NCBI GenBank assembly: GCA_003223555.1
Contig: QHVM01000033.1
Span: forward strand, 3,008-43,432
Reading direction: 5' to 3'
DNA: 40,425 bases
Source: Acidobacteriota bacterium
GTDB taxonomy: Bacteria; Acidobacteriota; Vicinamibacteria; Fen-336
Positions 15,954 through 23,975 of this stretch are shown here, one piece after another. Below the pieces are notes generated by a model. That model saw nothing but the letters and a program-made list of their open reading frames with translations. It was not told the DNA's origin and did not search any database. Position numbers and translations under genes: made by a program. Every line of letters starts with the position of its first letter. Position 1 is the stretch's first letter.

Positions 15954-16736
15954 ATGGCTTTCGCGCCCCGGACCCGATCGCGCCAGCTCTCCCTCAGCTT
16001 CGACGAGACTCCGTTCTGGGACCAGGCCAGCCTCGAGGCGGCCATCCTCCGCGAGACCGGGCGCGAGGTCCGGCTCACCCTCACCGACAATCGCTCGGTG
16101 CTCCTCTCGTTCCGCCGGCGGGGCGGGGCGGTGCTGCTGCGGCTGCACCGGATGTTCCTCCACGCTCCCCTCGGCGTGGTGCGGGCGGTGTCGCGCAGCC
16201 TGCGGCGCACGAGCCGCAGCGCCGACGGCGAGGTCCGCCGCTTCATGAACGAGAACCTGCACCGCGTGCGGAAGATGCCCCGCCCGCTGCCCCCGCTGGT
16301 CACGAGCGGGAGGTACTACGACCTGCGCCTGGTCTACGACCGCCTGAACGCGCGCTTCTTCGCGGGCGGCCTGCACGTGCCGCTCACCTGGGGCCGCGGG
16401 GGCGGCCGCGCGCGCCGGGGCGGGCTCACCTTCGGCAGCTACGACCCGGTCCTGGCCCTCATCCGCATCCATCCCGTCCTCGACCGGCGCGAGGTCCCGA
16501 GCTACTTCCTGGAGAGTGTCGTCTACCACGAGATGCTGCACCACCACCTGGGCGGCGTCTCCGACGGCGCGGGGCGGACCGTCTACCACTCCCGGCCCTT
16601 CCGCGAGGCCGAAGCGCGCTACCCGTGGCACCGGCAGGCGCTGGCCTGGGAGAAGGAGAACCTGCCCCACCTGTTGAGGGCCAGCCAGGAGCTGGACCGG
16701 AGGCGCAAGGCCGAGACGGCCGCCTTCCGACGCTGA
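15954..16736 (+). CDS. SprT-like zinc metallopeptidase
   Basis: A 260-residue protein. The zinc site is HEMLHHHLGG (HExxH) in the C-terminal third, preceded by YDLRLVYDRLNARFFAGGL, a typical SprT/Wss1-like opening. WGRGGGRARRGGLTFGSYDP and ESVVYHEMLHH follow the usual order. The N-terminal ~100 residues are basic and have no recognised domain. SprT-like proteases act on DNA-protein crosslinks in some organisms; the role of this bacterial branch is unknown. ATG 15954 was chosen because AGGA lies 5 bases upstream. A TTG at 15876 overlapping the kinase stop (TTGA) would add 26 residues and is a real alternative. Co-transcribed with folK and the kinase. Confidence 0.8.
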   Translation: MAFAPRTRSRQLSLSFDETPFWDQASLEAAILRETGREVRLTLTDNRSVLLSFRRRGGAVLLRLHRMFLHAPLGVVRAVSRSLRRTSRSADGEVRRFMNENLHRVRKMPRPLPPLVTSGRYYDLRLVYDRLNARFFAGGLHVPLTWGRGGGRARRGGLTFGSYDPVLALIRIHPVLDRREVPSYFLESVVYHEMLHHHLGGVSDGAGRTVYHSRPFREAEARYPWHRQALAWEKENLPHLLRASQELDRRRKAETAAFRR

Positions 16737-16771
16737 GCCGGCCTCGGATCTCCGCTCGCCGCGGCACCGCT

Positions 16772-16777
16772 TAGAAT
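16772..16777 (+). promoter_or_regulatory. -10 box of ABC exporter operon, short or no leader
   Basis: TAGAAT ends 10 bases before the GTG start at 16788. The leader would be only 3-4 bases long and no Shine-Dalgarno sequence fits. No -35 match is visible. Confidence 0.5.
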
Positions 16778-16787
16778 AGGGGTTCGC

Positions 16788-18533
16788 GTGCGTTACCTCC
16801 GCCGCCTCCTTCCCTACGTCCGCCGCCACCGCGCGCGCATCGCGGGAGGCCTGCTCTGCCTCGTCCTCACCACCGCGCTGTCGGTCGCCTCGCCCTGGGT
16901 GCTCCGCTACGCGGTGGACGACCTCACCCTGCGGGTGACCCGCGAGAAGCTGTGGCTCTATTCCGGCCTCATCGTCGGCCTGGTGCTGCTGGAGGGCGTC
17001 TTCCGCTACTACATGCGCATGGTGCTCATCAGCGTCAGCCGCGAGATCGAGTACGAGCTGCGGGGGGACCTCTTCGCCCACCTGACGCGGCTCTCGGCCC
17101 GCTACTACCAGTCCCACCGCGTCGGCGACATCATGAGCCGCGCGACCAACGACATGTCGGCGGTGCGCAACGTGCTGGGACCGGGGATCATGTACACCGC
17201 CAACACGGTGGCCACCTTCGTGGGCACGGTCGCGCTCATGCTGCGCATCAGCCCCCGGCTGCTGGGCCTGGCCCTGGTCCCGCTGGCCCTGGTGTCGATC
17301 CTGGTCCGCTACTTCGGACAGCGGATCCACGACCGCTTCGAGTCGGTGCAGGCCCAGCTCGCGGAGATGAACGTCATCGTCCAGGAGAGCCTGTCCGGCG
17401 CGCGCGTCGTGCGCGCCTACGCGCAGGAGCCGCACGAGGTGGCCCGGTTCGAGGCCGCCAACCAGGAGTACGTCCGCCGGAACCGCGGCCTCATCCACAT
17501 GTTCGGCGCCCTCTACCCCGGGATCCAGCTCCTGATGGGCACCGGCGCGGTCCTGGTGTTATGGCTGGGCGGGCGCATGGCGGTGGCGGGGCGGATCACC
17601 CTCGGCGAGTTCGTGGCCTTCGGCGCCTACCTGGCCATGCTCCACTGGCCGAAGATCGCCCTCGGCTGGGTGGTGAACATCTTCGAGCGCGGCGAGGCGT
17701 CGATGGGCCGCATCGCGGAGATGCTGGACGCGCCGCCCGAGATCCGCGACGACCAGCCGGAGCCGGTGGCCCGGCTGCAGGGCGAGGTGGAGTTCCGCTC
17801 GCTGACCTTCGCCTACGACGGCGTGCCGGTGCTGCGCGACATCGACCTCAAGGTGCCCGCCGGTGCGACGGTGGCGGTGGTCGGCCCGACCGGCTCCGGC
17901 AAGTCGACCCTGGTGAGCCTCATCCCGCGCCTCTACGAGGCGCCGCCGGGGACGGTGTACGTGGACGGGCACGACGTGCGCCGCATCCCGCTGGCCACCC
18001 TGCGCGGCGCGGTGGGCTTCGTGCCCCAGGAGACGTTCCTCTTCTCGGACACCGTGCGCGAGAACGTGGCCTTCGGCCTCTCCCCCGACGGGCAGGAAGT
18101 GGAGGAGCGCGTCGCCTGGGCGGCGGGGGTGGCCCAGCTCGCCCCGGACGTGGCCGACTTCCCGCAGGGCTACGACACGTTCGTGGGCGAGCGGGGCATC
18201 ACGCTCTCCGGCGGCCAGAAGCAGCGCACCGCGCTCGCCCGCGCCCTGGCCGTCCTCCCCCGCATCCTGGTCCTCGACGACGCGCTGAGCGCGGTCGACA
18301 CCTACACCGAAGAAGGGATCCTGAAGGGGCTGAAGCAGGTCCGCTCGGGCCGCACGACCTTCCTCGTCTCCCACCGGGTCTCCACGGTGAAGGACGCCGA
18401 CCTGATCGTCGTGCTGCGCGACGGTCGGATCGTGGAGCGGGGGACCCACGACGAGCTGGTCTCCCGCGGCGGCTTCTACGCGGACCTGCACCGCCGGCAA
18501 CTGCTGGAAGAGGAAGTGGAGCGCACAGCGTGA
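16788..18533 (+). CDS. ABC exporter half-transporter, degenerate-site subunit
   Basis: A 581-residue fusion of a six-helix exporter domain (~1-320) and an ATPase domain (~335-581). The ATPase has Walker A VGPTGSGKSTL, Q-loop VGFVPQETFLFSDT and signature LSGGQKQR. Walker B is ILVLDDALSAVD, where Asp stands in place of the catalytic Glu. The His switch is LVSHRVSTV. The Asp substitution is the mark of one half of heterodimeric exporters such as BmrC/YheI. The partner gene follows 19 bases later. Substrate is unknown; multidrug or lipid export is typical. The GTG start is fixed by the -10 box just upstream. Confidence 0.92.
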   Translation: MRYLRRLLPYVRRHRARIAGGLLCLVLTTALSVASPWVLRYAVDDLTLRVTREKLWLYSGLIVGLVLLEGVFRYYMRMVLISVSREIEYELRGDLFAHLTRLSARYYQSHRVGDIMSRATNDMSAVRNVLGPGIMYTANTVATFVGTVALMLRISPRLLGLALVPLALVSILVRYFGQRIHDRFESVQAQLAEMNVIVQESLSGARVVRAYAQEPHEVARFEAANQEYVRRNRGLIHMFGALYPGIQLLMGTGAVLVLWLGGRMAVAGRITLGEFVAFGAYLAMLHWPKIALGWVVNIFERGEASMGRIAEMLDAPPEIRDDQPEPVARLQGEVEFRSLTFAYDGVPVLRDIDLKVPAGATVAVVGPTGSGKSTLVSLIPRLYEAPPGTVYVDGHDVRRIPLATLRGAVGFVPQETFLFSDTVRENVAFGLSPDGQEVEERVAWAAGVAQLAPDVADFPQGYDTFVGERGITLSGGQKQRTALARALAVLPRILVLDDALSAVDTYTEEGILKGLKQVRSGRTTFLVSHRVSTVKDADLIVVLRDGRIVERGTHDELVSRGGFYADLHRRQLLEEEVERTA

Positions 18534-18552
18534 GGGCGTTGGAGCGCACCGA

Positions 18553-20358
18553 GTGAGCACGGCCGCCTTCACGGAGGACCTGGTCGCCAAGAGCTACGAC
18601 CGCACGCTGCTGCGGAGGCTGCTTACCTACCTCCGCCCGTACCAGGCGGCGGTCGCCGTCTCCTTCCTCCTCATCGTGGTCATGGCCGGCCTCGACCTCG
18701 TCGGCCCCTACCTCACCAAGGTCGCCATCGACCGTTACATCACGAAGGGCGACGCCCCGGGGCTGGCCCGGGTGGCCGCCCTGTACCTGCTGACGCTGCT
18801 GGGCGCCTTCGCGGTGCGCTACGGCCAGGTCTACATCCTGCAGATGACCGGCCAGAAGGTGATGCTGGACATGCGCCGGCAGATCTTCGGCCACCTCCAG
18901 CGGCTGCACGTGGGCTTCTTCGACCGCAACCCGGTCGGCCGGCTCATGACCCGGGTCACCACCGACGTCGACGCCGTGAACGAGCTGTTCACCTCCGGGG
19001 TGGTGACCGTCTTCGGCGACCTGTTCACCCTGCTCGGCATCATGGGCGTCATGACCGCCATGAACCCCAAGCTGGCCCTCGTCACCTTCTCCGTGATCCC
19101 GTTCTTCTTCGTGATCACGAACTGGTTCCGCCAGGGCTCGCGGCAGTCGTTCCGCGAGGTGCGCAAGTGGGTGGCCCGCATCAACGCGTTCCTGCAGGAG
19201 AACCTGACCGGTATGTCGGTGGTGCAGCTCTTCCGCCGCGAGGGGCGCAACCGCGACGCCTTCGCCGCCATCAACCGCGCCCACGCCGACGCGAACGTGT
19301 CCCAGATCTTCTACTACGCGGTGTTCTACCCGGCCATCGACCTGCTGGCGGCGGTCGCGGTGGCCATGATCCTTCTCTACGGGGGCGCGCGGGTCCTGGC
19401 CGGCACGCTGACCCTCGGCGCGCTCGTCGCCTTCGTCCAGTACTCGGAGCGATTCTGGCGGCCCATCTCCGACCTGTCCGAGAAGTTCAACATCCTGCAG
19501 GCGGCCATGGCCTCCTCGGAGCGCATCTTCACCCTCCTCGACAGCCCGGCCGAGGTCGTCTCTCCGCCCCGGCCCGCCCTCCTGGCCCAGGTGCGCGGGC
19601 GGGTGGCTTTCGAGGACGTGTCCTTCGCCTACGTCCCGTCCCAGTGGGTGCTCCGCGACGTGGACTTCACGGTGGAGGCGGGACGGAGCGTGGCCCTCGT
19701 CGGCGCGACCGGCGCCGGCAAGACGACGATCATCAGCCTGCTCGCCCGCTTCTACGACGTGCAGGCGGGACGGGTCAGCCTGGACGGGATCGACGTCAAG
19801 GACCTCGACCCCGCCCAGCTGCGCTCCTCGCTCGCCCTCGTGCTGCAGGACGTGCACCTGTTCAGCGGGACGATCGCCTCCAACATCCGCCTCGGCTCGC
19901 CCATCCCCGACGAGAAGGTGCGCGAAGCGGCCCGGGCCGTGCACGCCCACCGCTTCATCGAGGCCCTGCCCGAGGGTTACCAGACGGAGGTCCGGGAGCG
20001 GGGCGCGACGCTGTCGGTGGGCCAGAAGCAGCTCCTCTCCTTCGCCCGCGCGCTCGCCCACGACCCCCGCGTGCTGATCCTCGACGAGGCCACGTCCTCG
20101 GTCGACACCGAGACCGAGGCCCTCATCCAGGACGCGCTCAAGGTGCTGCTGCGCGGCCGGACCGCCATCGTCATCGCCCACCGGCTGTCCACCATCCAGA
20201 ACGTGGACGAGATCCTGGTCATGCACAAGGGCCGCATCCGCGAGCGCGGCACCCACCAGCAGCTGCTCGCCCAGCGGGGGATCTACTGGAGGCTCTACCA
20301 GCTCCAGTACAAGGACCAGGAGGTGCTGGCGGGCGGCGAGGCCGAGCTGCCCGCCTAG
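18553..20358 (+). CDS. ABC exporter half-transporter, canonical Walker B subunit
   Basis: A 601-residue partner of the preceding gene. Six-helix exporter domain ~30-330; ATPase domain ~355-590 with Walker A LVGATGAGKTTI, Q-loop LALVLQDVHLFSGT, Walker B LILDEATSSVD and His switch IVIAHRLSTI. The catalytic Glu is present, but the signature reads LSVGQKQL instead of LSGGQ. In heterodimeric exporters (BmrCD, TmrAB) the altered signature of one subunit and the Glu-less Walker B of the other come together in a single inactive ATP site. The two proteins fit this pattern exactly. GTG 18553 is the start. The stop TAG lies in CTAG, shared with the stop of the opposite gene. Confidence 0.92.
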   Translation: MSTAAFTEDLVAKSYDRTLLRRLLTYLRPYQAAVAVSFLLIVVMAGLDLVGPYLTKVAIDRYITKGDAPGLARVAALYLLTLLGAFAVRYGQVYILQMTGQKVMLDMRRQIFGHLQRLHVGFFDRNPVGRLMTRVTTDVDAVNELFTSGVVTVFGDLFTLLGIMGVMTAMNPKLALVTFSVIPFFFVITNWFRQGSRQSFREVRKWVARINAFLQENLTGMSVVQLFRREGRNRDAFAAINRAHADANVSQIFYYAVFYPAIDLLAAVAVAMILLYGGARVLAGTLTLGALVAFVQYSERFWRPISDLSEKFNILQAAMASSERIFTLLDSPAEVVSPPRPALLAQVRGRVAFEDVSFAYVPSQWVLRDVDFTVEAGRSVALVGATGAGKTTIISLLARFYDVQAGRVSLDGIDVKDLDPAQLRSSLALVLQDVHLFSGTIASNIRLGSPIPDEKVREAARAVHAHRFIEALPEGYQTEVRERGATLSVGQKQLLSFARALAHDPRVLILDEATSSVDTETEALIQDALKVLLRGRTAIVIAHRLSTIQNVDEILVMHKGRIRERGTHQQLLAQRGIYWRLYQLQYKDQEVLAGGEAELPA

Positions 20359-20573
20359 CCTTTCTTCCCGGTCACCAGCAGCACGGCGCCGACGACGACG
20401 GCTCCCGCGCCGAGCCACACCGGCAGATCGACGTACTTCTTCTCCTGGACCTGCACCTCGAGCGGGCCGATCTTCGCCTCGTGGGTCTCCTTCGTATAGC
20501 TGAACCCCCGATACGCGAGGGCGAGCACCCCGCCCACGATGAGAAGCACGGCCAGGATCTGCCTCGGCTTCAT
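20355..20573 (-). CDS. Small two-helix membrane protein
   Basis: A 72-residue protein with two membrane helices: ILAVLLIVGGVLALAYRGF (residues ~6-24) and LPVWLGAGAVVVGAVLLVTG (~50-69). A charged loop between them contains YTKETHEAKIGPLEVQVQEK. It resembles small uncharacterised membrane proteins of the DUF3185 type, but I am not sure of the family. ATG 20573 has AGGAG six bases upstream and overlaps the stop of the pseudouridine synthase gene (ATGA), so it is the last gene of that operon. Its stop codon shares the palindrome CTAG with the convergent ABC transporter gene. Confidence 0.8.
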   Translation of the reverse strand: MKPRQILAVLLIVGGVLALAYRGFSYTKETHEAKIGPLEVQVQEKKYVDLPVWLGAGAVVVGAVLLVTGKKG

Positions 20574-21325
20574 CGCATGCTCCTTTCTCCCCGTGACGCG
20601 GTGCGCGTCTGCAGGCGAGCCAGCTCGCCGGCGTCCAGCCGACGCCACCGGCCCGGCGCCAGGTCCCCCAGCTCGAGGGCGCCGATCCTGACGCGCACCA
20701 GCGCCTGCACCTCGTGGCCCACCGCGGCGCACATCCGCCGCACCTGGCGGTTCTTGCCCTCGGCGATGACGATCTCGAGCCAGGCGCCTTCGCGCCCGCG
20801 GCCGAGCGAGCGGACCCGGGCCGGCCGGGTCAGCGTCCCGCCGGGCAGGCTCACCCCCTCGCGCAGGACCGAGAGCGCCGCCGCCGACGGCACTCCCTCG
20901 ACCAGGACATGGTAGGTCTTGGGCACCGCGTGGCCGGGATCGGTCAGCCGCTGGCCCAGGCGGTGGTCGTTGGTGAGGATGAGCAGCCCGGAGCTGTCGC
21001 GGTCGAGGCGTCCCACCGGAAAGACCCATCGCCCGACGTCGCCGAGGAGGTCGTAGACCGTCGGCCGGCCGCCCGGCTCGGCCCGGGTCGTGATGTAGCC
21101 GGCCGGCTTGTGGAAGGCGAGCGCCACGCGCTCGGTGTCGTCCCCCACCCGCCGACCGTCCACGGTGACGCGCTGGCGGCGGGGCTCGATCCGGCGGGCC
21201 GGCCAGCGCACGACCTCCCCGTCCACCTCCACCCGGCCGTCCGCGATCCAGCGCTCGGCCTCCGCCCGCGAGCACACCCCGAACTTGGAGAGCGCCCGCG
21301 CCAGCGAAAGGGGGCCGGGGCTCAC
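20570..21325 (-). CDS. Pseudouridine synthase, RsuA/RluB/E/F family
   Basis: A 251-residue enzyme with an N-terminal S4 RNA-binding domain (LARALSKFGVCSRAEAERWI, residues ~8-27). The catalytic core has the active-site aspartate in GRLDRDSSGLLILTND (~102-117), and the motif EGKNRQVRRM (~191-200) that marks this family. It converts uridine to pseudouridine in rRNA. Which position (16S or 23S) cannot be told from the sequence; an RluB-type large-subunit enzyme is the usual call. GTG 21325 overlaps the stop of the FabZ-like gene, and its own stop overlaps the next start, so three genes form one tightly coupled operon. Confidence 0.88.
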   Translation of the reverse strand: MSPGPLSLARALSKFGVCSRAEAERWIADGRVEVDGEVVRWPARRIEPRRQRVTVDGRRVGDDTERVALAFHKPAGYITTRAEPGGRPTVYDLLGDVGRWVFPVGRLDRDSSGLLILTNDHRLGQRLTDPGHAVPKTYHVLVEGVPSAAALSVLREGVSLPGGTLTRPARVRSLGRGREGAWLEIVIAEGKNRQVRRMCAAVGHEVQALVRVRIGALELGDLAPGRWRRLDAGELARLQTRTASRGERSMR

Positions 21326-21789
21326 CGCTCAGGCGGGCGGTCGGCCAGGGCGAAGGTCATCTGGCCCTCGCACACCACGTGGCCGTCCACGCGGGCGATC
21401 CCCCGCAGGCTGCCCATCCTGGCCCGCAGGCGCACCACGATCCCTTCCAGCATCACGGAATCGCCCGCCACCACCGGCCGGCGGTAGCGCACGCGGTCGA
21501 TGCCCATGAAGTAGATCAGGCGGGAGCGGTTCTCGGGCTTGCTGAGGATCAGGACCGCGCCGGCCTGGGCCATGGCCTCGGTCAGGATGGAAGCGGGCAG
21601 GGTCGGCCGCCCCCCCGGGCCGGCGATGAAGTAGCGCTCGTCGGAGGCGACGTTCTTCACCGCCACGATGCGACGGTCCTCCTCCAGCTCGAGCACCCGG
21701 TCGATCAGCAGGAAGGGATGGCGGTGGGGCAGCACGGCCTTGATGTCCTCGATCTCCATGGGCAGGCGGAGCGCGCTCACGGCGGACAT
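21322..21789 (-). CDS. FabZ-like hotdog protein lacking the catalytic histidine motif
   Basis: A 155-residue single hotdog domain. IEDIKAVLPHRHPFLLIDRV at ~12-31 and the helix ILTEAMAQAGAVLIL are clearly those of beta-hydroxyacyl-ACP dehydratase FabZ. The usual GHFPG-x-P-x-MPG region, which holds the catalytic His, reads AGPGGRPTLPA, so the His is missing; the catalytic Glu of the helix (TEAMAQ) is kept. It may therefore be a non-dehydrating relative, or use another base. ATG 21789 stands 9 bases after a TATAAA box; the next Met (about 21759) is an alternative. First gene of an operon with the pseudouridine synthase, divergent from the SpoIIE phosphatase. Confidence 0.8.
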   Translation of the reverse strand: MSAVSALRLPMEIEDIKAVLPHRHPFLLIDRVLELEEDRRIVAVKNVASDERYFIAGPGGRPTLPASILTEAMAQAGAVLILSKPENRSRLIYFMGIDRVRYRRPVVAGDSVMLEGIVVRLRARMGSLRGIARVDGHVVCEGQMTFALADRPPER

Positions 21790-21798
21790 GGCCCGGAG

Positions 21799-21804
21799 TT
21801 TATA
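21799..21804 (-). promoter_or_regulatory. -10 box of FabZ-like operon, short leader
   Basis: Minus strand TATAAA ends 9 bases before the ATG at 21789. It lies in the 52-base divergent gap, next to the palindrome TGTTAACA (21808-21815), which may also serve the plus-strand gene. Confidence 0.5.
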
Positions 21805-21841
21805 CGTGTTAACATCTCCAGTCTTGCGGAGCTGGGAGTCC

Positions 21842-23575
21842 GTGGAGAAGGGTCCACCACTGCCGGGCGCCCTGCTCACCGAGCTCCTCCCCATCGTGGG
21901 CGAGATCGGGGCCGTCCTGGACCCGGACGCCCTGCTGCCCACCATCGCCCGCCAGCTGCGGCGCATCGTGGACTACAAGATCCTGGACATCTTCCTGGTC
22001 GACCGGGAGGGCGCGCTGGTGCCGGCCTTCGTCGAGGGCTACCAGTCCGAGGCGGGCTCCCGCATGCGGATCCGGCCCGGGGAGGGGATCGTCGGCGCCG
22101 CCGCGCAGTCGCGGGAGCCCGTCTTCGTCCCCGACGTGACCCGGGACCCGCGCTACCTGGCGGTCGTGCCCGGGGTCCTGGCCGAGATGGCCATCCCCCT
22201 CCTCAACCGCGACCGCCTGGTGGGCGTGCTGAACATCGAGGGCCCCGACCTGGGCGCCTTCACCCCCGAGGCGCGCACCGCGCTCCAGGTGCTGGCCCGC
22301 CACCTGGCGGTGGCGATCGAGAACGCCACGTTCTACCGCGAGGCCCGCTGGTACGCGGGCCTGCTCGCCACGCTCTACGAGATCGGCAAGGAGACCGCCT
22401 CGATCCTCGACCTCGACGAGCTGCTGCAGCGCGTGGCGGAGGTCGTCAAGCGGGTGATCGACTACGAGACATTCGGCATCCTGCTCCTCGACGAGCAGAC
22501 GCAGGAGCTCGTCGTGCGCAAGGCGGTCGCCTACGCGGACGCGCCCGAGAAGCCCCGCATCCCTCTCGGGCAGGGGCTCACCGGGACGGCCGCCCTCACC
22601 AAGGAGCCGATCCTGGTCGGCGACGTGCGAGCGGACCCGCGCTACCTGAACCTCATCCCCCAGACCCGCTCCGAGCTGGTGGTGCCCCTCGTCCACAAGG
22701 AGAAGGTGCTCGGGGTGTTCGACCTCGAGTCCCCGGTGCTGAACCGCTTCACCGACGAGCACGTGAAGATCCTGACCCCGCTCGCCAGCCAGGTGGCGGT
22801 AGCGATCGAGAACGCGCGCCTCTACGAGTCGCTCCGCGCGAAGGAGGCGCGCCTGGAGAAGGACCTCGACGTGGCGCGCCGCATCCAGGGCGGCCTCTTC
22901 CCCGAGAAGTGCCCGGGGGGTCCGGGCTGGGAGGCCTCCGCCCATTTCGTCCCCGCCCAGGTGCTGGGGGGCGACCTCTACGACTTCTTCGACCTCGGGG
23001 AGCGCGTCCATGCGGTGGCGATCGGCGACGTGGCCGGCAAGGGCGTGTCGGCCGCCCTCTACGGCGCCTTCGCCTCCGGCAACGTGCGCGCCCGGGCCTT
23101 CGAGCGCCACGCTCCGGCCGAGCTGCTGCGCCACGTGAACAACACACTGCGGCGGCGGGGAATGGACGGGCTCTTCTGCACGCTGACGTACGCCCGCTTC
23201 GACTTCGCGGCCCGCCGGCTGGTGCTGGCCAACTCCGGCCTGCCCTATCCCCTCCATTACCAGGCCGCCCACGCGCGCTGCGAGCCGCTCGAGCTGCCGG
23301 GCCTGCCCCTGGGCACCTTCGACGGCTCGACCTACGAGGAGATGACGGTGGAGCTGTCTCCGGGCGACGTGTTCGTCTTCTACACCGACGGGGTGACCGA
23401 GGCCTGGAGCGGCACCGAGGAGTACGGCACGGAGCGGCTCATGCGACAGGTGGAGGCCCACGCCACGGAGCCCGCGGGCCGGATCGGGGAGCAGATCCTC
23501 TCCGACGTGGGCCGGTTCGAGGGCGCGGCGTCGCCCGCCGACGACATCACCCTGATCGTGGTGAAGGTCCAGTGA
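21842..23575 (+). CDS. GAF-GAF-SpoIIE (PP2C) serine/threonine phosphatase
   Basis: A 577-residue cytoplasmic sensor phosphatase. GAF domain 1 covers ~20-165 (LDPDALLPTIARQLRRIV ... VPLLNRD-like end). GAF domain 2 covers ~190-335 (LDLDELLQRVAEVVKRVI). A short coiled linker leads to the SpoIIE domain at ~345-577. There DVARRIQGGLFPE, QVLGGDLYDFFDL, AIGDVAGKGVSAAL, FYTDGVTEA and SPADDITLIVV carry the metal-binding aspartates. Such RsbU-like enzymes dephosphorylate anti-sigma-factor antagonists in partner switching; no antagonist or RsbW gene is next to it. GTG 21842 has GGGAG four bases upstream. Its stop overlaps the PilZ gene. Confidence 0.9.
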   Translation: MEKGPPLPGALLTELLPIVGEIGAVLDPDALLPTIARQLRRIVDYKILDIFLVDREGALVPAFVEGYQSEAGSRMRIRPGEGIVGAAAQSREPVFVPDVTRDPRYLAVVPGVLAEMAIPLLNRDRLVGVLNIEGPDLGAFTPEARTALQVLARHLAVAIENATFYREARWYAGLLATLYEIGKETASILDLDELLQRVAEVVKRVIDYETFGILLLDEQTQELVVRKAVAYADAPEKPRIPLGQGLTGTAALTKEPILVGDVRADPRYLNLIPQTRSELVVPLVHKEKVLGVFDLESPVLNRFTDEHVKILTPLASQVAVAIENARLYESLRAKEARLEKDLDVARRIQGGLFPEKCPGGPGWEASAHFVPAQVLGGDLYDFFDLGERVHAVAIGDVAGKGVSAALYGAFASGNVRARAFERHAPAELLRHVNNTLRRRGMDGLFCTLTYARFDFAARRLVLANSGLPYPLHYQAAHARCEPLELPGLPLGTFDGSTYEEMTVELSPGDVFVFYTDGVTEAWSGTEEYGTERLMRQVEAHATEPAGRIGEQILSDVGRFEGAASPADDITLIVVKVQ

Positions 23576-23895
23576 CGGAGGAGCGGCGCAAGAGCCCCCG
23601 CTTCCCGGTCGAGGTGCCGGTGCGGCTGACCGCCAACGGCGCCTCCTTTCCCGGCCACCTGAAAGACGTGTGCCGGGACGCGGTGCTCGTCGAGACCCAC
23701 CGCGCGCTGCCGGTCGATGCGGAGGTCTCGGTGGCGATGGCGCTGCCGGGCACGGGGGGGCCGCTCGAGGTCGGCGGCCGGGTCGTGCGGGTGGGCCATG
23801 GCGAGGGCGACGCCCACCGGGTGGCCATCCTCTTCACGAACGTGACCCCGGCCGCCGAGACCCGCATCGATTTCTTCATCGCCCAGCACGAGTAA
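23572..23895 (+). CDS. PilZ domain protein with degenerate second motif
   Basis: A 107-residue single PilZ domain. The first c-di-GMP motif R-x3-R is present (RRKSPRFPVEVPVRL, near residue 5). The second motif (D/N)-x-S-x-x-G is altered to DVCRDA, with Cys for Ser and Ala for Gly, so nucleotide binding may be weak or absent. It ends in RVGHGEGDAHRVAILFTNV, the usual closing strands. GTG 23572 overlaps the stop of the SpoIIE phosphatase gene, which suggests that the two act together, perhaps linking second-messenger level to partner switching (inference). Confidence 0.82.
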   Translation: MTEERRKSPRFPVEVPVRLTANGASFPGHLKDVCRDAVLVETHRALPVDAEVSVAMALPGTGGPLEVGGRVVRVGHGEGDAHRVAILFTNVTPAAETRIDFFIAQHE

Positions 23896-23963
23896 CGACG
23901 GCACGGAAATCACCCCGGGCGGTCCGTGAGGCGCATCACAAATCGCGCGGATTCGCCTGACCC

Positions 23964-23969
23964 TATACT
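23964..23969 (+). promoter_or_regulatory. -10 box of VWFA gene, leaderless
   Basis: TATACT ends 6 bases before GTG 23976, so the expected first transcribed base coincides with the start codon. No Shine-Dalgarno sequence could be present on such a transcript. Confidence 0.55.
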
Positions 23970-23975
23970 GAGGTT

